From Lunularia cruciata (taxonomy: Eukaryota; Streptophyta; Marchantiopsida; Lunulariales; Lunulariaceae): a stretch of DNA of 64,000 bases. Below the pieces are notes generated by a model, which saw only the letters and a list, made by a program, of their open reading frames with translations, made no database searches and was not told the DNA's origin. The DNA is taken from NCBI GenBank assembly GCA_948567375.1, contig OX419759.1, positions 50,941,493 to 51,005,492 of the forward strand. The letters are read 5' to 3'. Shown one piece after another: positions 58,656 through 64,000 of the stretch; positions within the stretch are counted from its first letter, which is position 1, and every line of letters starts with the position of its first letter. Both the position numbers and the translations under genes were made by a program.

Positions 58656-60513
58656 ATCAATGAATGAATGTGACTCTACATGATACATGTCTCTAGATTC
58701 TCACTTGGGGAGGCACTCGAGGGGAGATGGGAGACACTCCAGTTTAACTCTAGGTTTCTCTGATCAATTTATTTTTACAGAGTTTAAAACCATGATTCAA
58801 TTATGATTCAATTTATTAATAATTACCACCATGATTAAATATTATTCAATTTATTATTATGATTGAATTTGGATCTCCCATATCTAAATTTCATAGTGCT
58901 TCAGGACCAATGCGCATTTGATTCTCCTTTTAGGATGCTCTGGGCATACACTTTCTACAATGTGTATTGTGTAGTATGTAGAGAACATACTTTGGGTCCA
59001 TGATGTAGTTCACTATATTGTGATTTAGATCTTCTGGGCTACACAAGCCCGTGTTCATATTGAGTGATACTTGGATTTACCAGGACCTTCTATCCATTAG
59101 GTAGGAACAAATATTGTTGCTTTCATGGATGTTAGTCAGACATTGCAAGATGTGGTGGTGGCAAACCCCAACGAGAAGAGACATTGGCACGGGCAAGTGT
59201 ATAAGCAGGAGCAACAACAACCATTGCCTCTAGGGGCAACTTCGCACCATGGCTCTCCTTGGATACCTTTGTCCCTATGGTGATAGAGATTTTTGGGTGG
59301 CTACATCACCACTTTGATGGTCTCTTCAAGGGTGCAACACGAGGTTCTTTACAAAGGATAGGGGCATGGGTTGTCTCCCCAACCATGCTCACGTCATACT
59401 AAAGACACCACATATCAACTACTTTACAACATGTTTAGACTTTGGTTCTTCAGTAATGAGCAGCTGCAATAGGTACGCCTATCATTGCAAGGGTCTTCCC
59501 TCTCACTTACCAAACATATCATTGGAGAACCTCTACCACATCATTCAAAAATAGTCTAGTGTCGAGTACCCTCTTCTGACCTTCTTTGGTGCTTGTTCTT
59601 ACTATGCTTTCCCATCGTCCAGTTAGGCATTGTTTTGGTTTCTTTCTTTGTCACTTGGGACTGTTTTTCCTCGCACCCTTTTTCTTTCTCTGCATTTGCT
59701 TGTGCCTTGTACTTCTTTCCCATTCCTTCAGGTACTATATTTCTATATATGTATACCTGCATCAAATATATGTTGTTCCCTATATGCTATATCATCTATA
59801 TCTTTTTATTATATATAAATATATGTAGTAGAGATGACACAAACTTTATTATTTTTTCTTTATTTGGATTGACAAAGATGCTCAAATTTCAGCATCTCCT
59901 AGAATTAAGTTCCACTTCAGCTCCATGCCAGATTCTAGGCTCTAGTCACCCACTGACCACCCCTTTTTCTTGTCATATTCCTTGTTGCCTCTCCGGTGCA
60001 AAGGCAGGGGATGCCCTAATACTCGCTTCTTCTCTCCTCCACATTGTTCTTTTCATTTAACAGGAGAAATAACCTTCTGGTCAAATAATCTGCAACTCCA
60101 CGTTACTGTATCTGTAAAAGAAGCCGTTATCTGCACTCACCTTAAAGTTCGTTTTTAAATTAGAGTACTGGTTTGGTCTTGTCTTCTCTGATTCTATGGT
60201 TTAAGAGCATTCTTGTGCATTCTTCTATGTCTTTGAGAGTTCAAGTAGCTCATGAACAAGTAAAGGCTGGTACGCAAATCTGTTAAGCTATTTGCAATAT
60301 TCACTTACTTGATGGTAACTTCCTCGTATGTATCTTACCGTGGCATTATCTTCCGCTCCTGGTTTAAGCGGTTTGCAGGTCCTTTTCTAATATTTTAGTG
60401 CTGTTCAAACTGCAACATCGCTGCGGTGTGCAGCCGTTATTAGAAGTCAGAAAGTGGCAACGACAGTCAAACATGGAGGCATGGTGCATTGAAGAGATGT
60501 TAGAAATAAGAGA
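58656..60513. other. No recognised gene
   Basis: AT-rich sequence with only short ORFs. A stretch near 59130-59280 has coding-like composition (QDVVVANPNEKRHWHGQVY) but is broken by stops and has no recognisable domain. Confidence 0.45.
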
Positions 60514-60817
60514 TAAAGGCGACCACGTAGGAAAAAATGAAGGATGGGAAGACCCCATCAATCAAGCCGGACAAGGGAGAGACATAAAATGTAACATGAG
60601 ACTAAACCCCAACAGAGTCTATATGAGAAATCTGCTCTACTGCATGTAAGATATCCAAGCTATGCAAGTCGTACGGTCTACACACAACTGGAGCATCCGA
60701 AGAAACATCACCTAATGTGATTGCTCTCCTGTGGATTGCACCAACCACTGCACTCTATAGAGCAATGGACACACGCTGTCTAAAATATGCTACAAAGTAT
60801 GAGAGTGAAAGTGGTAC
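60514..60817 (-). pseudogene. LINE 3' part, split by the chromovirus insertion
   Basis: From the GCC tip at 60514 the minus strand shows the 3' tail with an intact stem, then the 3' UTR and the last codons. It runs up to the block PLSLSYFVAYFRQRVSIAL, and the match stops abruptly at 60817, where the gypsy LTR begins. The remaining 5' part of this LINE copy, if any, should lie beyond the right end of the window on the far side of the chromovirus. Confidence 0.88.
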
Positions 60818-61242
60818 TGTAAAAGACCGAAACCGAGGAGAGAAATATGAGAATGGAAACTCACATTGGGACACTTGAATGAGGGAAAACTCCGAATGCC
60901 TAGCATGAGCTTTGGCTTTGGTATTTATAGGTAGCATACAAGGCCCTTGAGAAGCTTCTCAAGAAGTTTTCTCAAGCCGCTTTCTTAGAGTGCAAGCCAA
61001 GTTAACTAGAAAGCTTCTCAAGAAGCTTCCTTCTAGAAGTTACCTACTTGGCGTGCAAGCTAAGCTAGTTGGAAGCTTCTAGAAGCTTCCTTCTAGAGGC
61101 TACTTACTTAAGGTGCAAGCTAAGCTAACCGGGAAGCTTCCAAGAAGCTTCCTAGATACTTCCGGAATATTCTAGGCTAATTTGTCTTATGTGCTACTTC
61201 GTGAGCCTGACTGACTTCGTCACTAAACTCCATATTGTTACA
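60818..61242 (-). repeat. 3' LTR of the minus-strand chromovirus
   Basis: On the plus strand it runs TGTAAAAGACCG to ATTGTTACA (TG...CA). It is 425 bp and contains three of the AAGCTTC...CTAGAAG...GCAAGCTAAGC units. On the minus strand CTATAAATA near 60920-60935 gives a TATA-like element. The polypurine tract (GGCAGGGGAATA on the minus strand) adjoins it at 61243. Confidence 0.9.
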
Positions 61243-64000
61243 TATTCCCCTGCCGCTAGTTGGTGACGTCCTCGTTGCCAGTGAAGCTTCAAATTCCTGG
61301 ATGGCCGTCTGTGTATTGTGGAGGTGAGAAAGAGGTTCCCAGGTGGCATCATGAAGGGGATACCCTTTCCAAAGGACCTTGTACTCCGTATGTTGGCGAC
61401 GGCTCGTTGACATTGGCAACGTGCAAGGATACGATCAACTTCGCACTCCTCATGGTCATTGATAGGGATAGGAAGAGGGGTTAGGAACAAAGGGTTTCAA
61501 CTTGGAAACATGAAAGACAGGATGGATATGCATGTGACAAGGCAAGGCAAGACGATAAGCAACAGGAGAGACAATTTGGGTGATATCAAAGGGTCCTATC
61601 CAATTAGGGGCAAGTTTACGAACTTGGGTATCAAGTGGGAGAGGAGGTTACTAGAGGAGAGCATGACTTTATCACCGACTTCAAAGGTGAGATCTCAACG
61701 ATGGTGGTCCGCATATTTTTTTTGGCAATTCTGAGCAACAAGGAGGTGAGACTTGGCTTGTTGGAGAGATTGGGATATAGTGGTCAAGAATGTGGAAGTA
61801 TGAGGAACTTGAGATGGAGGGGGAGCAAGATGAGAATCTGGAACAAGCGGATCTTGGCCAAAATTGAGAAAGAAAGGAGAGAATCCGGTGCTTGCCTGTT
61901 TGGAATTATTGTAGGCAAATTTGGCAGCGGCAAGACATTCATCCCAATTGGTATGGTGGACATTGACAAAGGCACGCAACATATCCTCTAATGTACGATT
62001 TGCACGTTTGGTTTGTCCATCAGTTTGAGGATGATAGGCCGTGGACAAAGCAAGCTTGGTGCCGAGTATCTGAAAGAGTGCTTGCCAAAACTTCCCGATA
62101 AAGTGAGGATCACGGTCCGAGATGAGTACGCGTGGCATTCCATGATGCTTGAAGATATTGTCAAAGTAGATTTGTGCTAAGGTGGGAGCATCCACGGTAT
62201 CACAGGTTGGTGCCAAGTGGATTTGCTTACTAAGCTTATCCACAAACACCACGATGGCGGTGTGTCCTTGTTTTGTCTTTGGCAAGGATGTGAAGAGATC
62301 CAAGCTCACATGCTCCCAACGAGCTGATGGAACGGTAAGCGGTTGAAGGAGTCCACCCGGCTTCTAGTTGTTGGCCTTGTTACGTTGGCAACTCTCACAC
62401 GATTGGACAAATTCTCAAACATCCTGTGTCATGTTAGGCCACCATCATTGACGTTGGAGGGTACCTAAGGTCTTGTCCACACCCATGTGAACAGCGATGG
62501 GTAAATCATGGGCTTCTTGAAGGTGCACAAGTCGAAGATCACCTTTGGCTGGAACATAGATCTGGTCCGTATGGAATAGAAGGCCTTCCTTGAAGGAGAA
62601 GGTGTTGTACTCCTTGTCACCTGTTGTTAGCCGACCATGTACCATTTGGAAGAAGGAATCTTGCCATAGAGCTAACCGAAACTCGTTATGAATCTTGGGA
62701 TCAATTGACACCGTCGTAATTGTTGCCGCAATGAGAGGAAGAGACTTCAAATCAGGTCGTCGTGATAGAACATCAGGGATGACATGGAACCAACCTGGTT
62801 TGTACTCAAGTTTGATGTCAAACAATTGGAGTTGCTCTTCCCATCGATGATGTCGACTCTTCATGTGCTCTAGGTGTAAGGTCTGCAACAATGACTTGTG
62901 ATCAATTCGCATGATCACTTGTTTCTCCAAGAGATAATGCCTCCGTACCTTGGTGGCATACACCATTGCAAGTTGTTCCCAATCTCGAGCAGAGTAATTT
63001 CTTTCAGCTATATTTAGTTGGCAAGACACAAAGGCAATAGGATGTAGTCCATCTGGAAATTCTTGTTGCAACACAATTCCAATTGCAAAGTTAGAAGCAT
63101 CAAAATCAACCACACAAGGTAGTTGAGGATCATATGGTTGAAGAATGGGTCTTGAAGACACCATATGCTTTAACTTCTGGAATGCTTCTTCATGCTTGGT
63201 GGTCCATTGGAAGCTCGAGTTCTTTCCCAAGAGGTCAGTCAATGGTGCAGCTACCTGAGCATAATAGTGGATGAACCGTCGGTAAAAACTGGCCAATCTA
63301 TTGAATGCTCGTACTTTGGTAGCATCCTTTGGGGTAGGCCAATCAGTAATGGCCTTGATCTTCTCTTCTTCTATCTTGATCTCCTCTGATGAGATCTTAT
63401 GACCCAAGAAGGTAACCTTCTTCTACCAAAAAGCACACTTTGACTTCTTGCAGTAAAATCTCCACTGTCGTAGTCGTCTTAGGACTTCTCACACATGATT
63501 CTTGTGTTCTGCCTCTGTCCTACTATAGATTAAGATATCATCTAAGAACACTACCACGGAATGATCCAATAGTCCTTCCAACACCCGATGCATCTGATCC
63601 ATGAAGACTGCTGGAGCATTAGTGAGTCCGAAAGGTAGAATTCTCCACTCAAAATGTCCATACCTTGTGTGAAAGGTAATCTTTTGCACGTCCTCTCCTT
63701 CAATAGGAATTTGCCAATAGCCGCTACAAAGATCTAGCTTGGAAAAGTAACATACTCCACTTAATTGACCAAGCAGGTCATCGATCCAAGGCAAGGAATA
63801 TGCATTCTTCACGGTTTGCTTATTGAGCCCACGGTAATCAATACAGAAACGAAGTCCTCCATCCTTCTTTAGAATAAATAGTACCGGTGCTCCACACGGA
63901 GAGGTACTATGTCGTATGAAATCCTTCTCCAACAACTCTGTAAGTGTTGTTTGCAACTCCTCCAACTCCTTTGGTGGGAGCCGATAGATTGGTCTACTCA
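61243..64000 (-). pseudogene. Ty3/gypsy chromovirus pol: RT, RNase H, integrase, chromodomain
   Basis: One minus-strand frame carries the domains in order. RT (63965-63489, continuing off the window) has [33 protein letters not shown] and [10 protein letters not shown]. RNase H and connection are at 63407-62445 (CVVDFDASNFAIG). The integrase zinc region has ESCQRNKA near 62400. The integrase core (62309-61695) has DLFTSLP, ISDRDPHF and HPQTDGQTKRANRTLED. In a second stretch is the chromodomain (EYKVLWKGY...ATWEP, about 61270-61410). It is broken only by single stops (near 63487, 63416, 62443, 62361, 61692) that look like point changes, so it is young. The integrase catalytic Glu position is Lys (codon 62009-62007). 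Gag and the 5' LTR lie outside. Confidence 0.92.

Noticed and set aside
59593-60060. 155-codon plus-strand frame with hydrophobic composition.
   Set aside because: The hydrophobic residues come from T-rich DNA (Phe/Leu/Ile/Tyr runs). There is no start context or domain.

Overview
This is eukaryotic, plant-type nuclear DNA. It holds one multi-exon host gene with GT-AG introns and a domain found only in plants (DCD), set in AT-rich DNA crowded with decayed transposable elements. I cannot name the species. The DCD gene, a leucine-rich-repeat gene fragment and a chromodomain Ty3/gypsy family fit a land plant, and a non-seed plant (moss or other bryophyte, or lycophyte) is a guess. No rRNA, tRNA, operon or CRISPR array was seen.

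Layout. 1-4374: nested Ty3/gypsy elements. A minus-strand element (LTR 3877-4374, primer-binding site, gag, RT) is interrupted by a solo LTR of another family with a 5-bp target duplication, and by a plus-strand chromovirus whose 3' end is at 1-1164. 4375-6510: unrecognised decayed coding-like DNA. 7691-10942: a nearly full-length non-LTR retrotransposon with an N-terminal C2H2 finger, reverse transcriptase and C-terminal restriction-like endonuclease. 13110-16360: an older minus-strand copy of it with an internal tandem duplication. 20240-27942: the host gene, ten coding exons and about 1346 residues, joining an N-terminal DCD domain to a C-terminal Trf4/MEE44-type nucleotidyltransferase. 29800-32300: a tandem repeat, a Ty1/copia relic and a gypsy relic. 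34295-35706: a broken PIF/Harbinger-type transposase. 37800-42400: unrecognised and coiled-coil ORFs on both strands. 43580-60817: mostly non-coding DNA with at least eight short 3' tails of the LINE family, a few possible host exons and an LRR fragment. 60818-64000: a minus-strand chromovirus (LTR, chromodomain, integrase, RNase H, RT) inserted in a LINE copy and running off the window.

The only gene here that looks intact and functional is the DCD-nucleotidyltransferase fusion. Its NTase Asp triad is complete, so it could add nucleotides to RNA under the control of a domain otherwise linked to stress and cell-death proteins. The repeat families tell the rest of the story. One LINE family seeded many 5'-truncated tails that share a 3' hairpin. 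One chromovirus family has LTRs that change length by gaining or losing units of about 60 bp.
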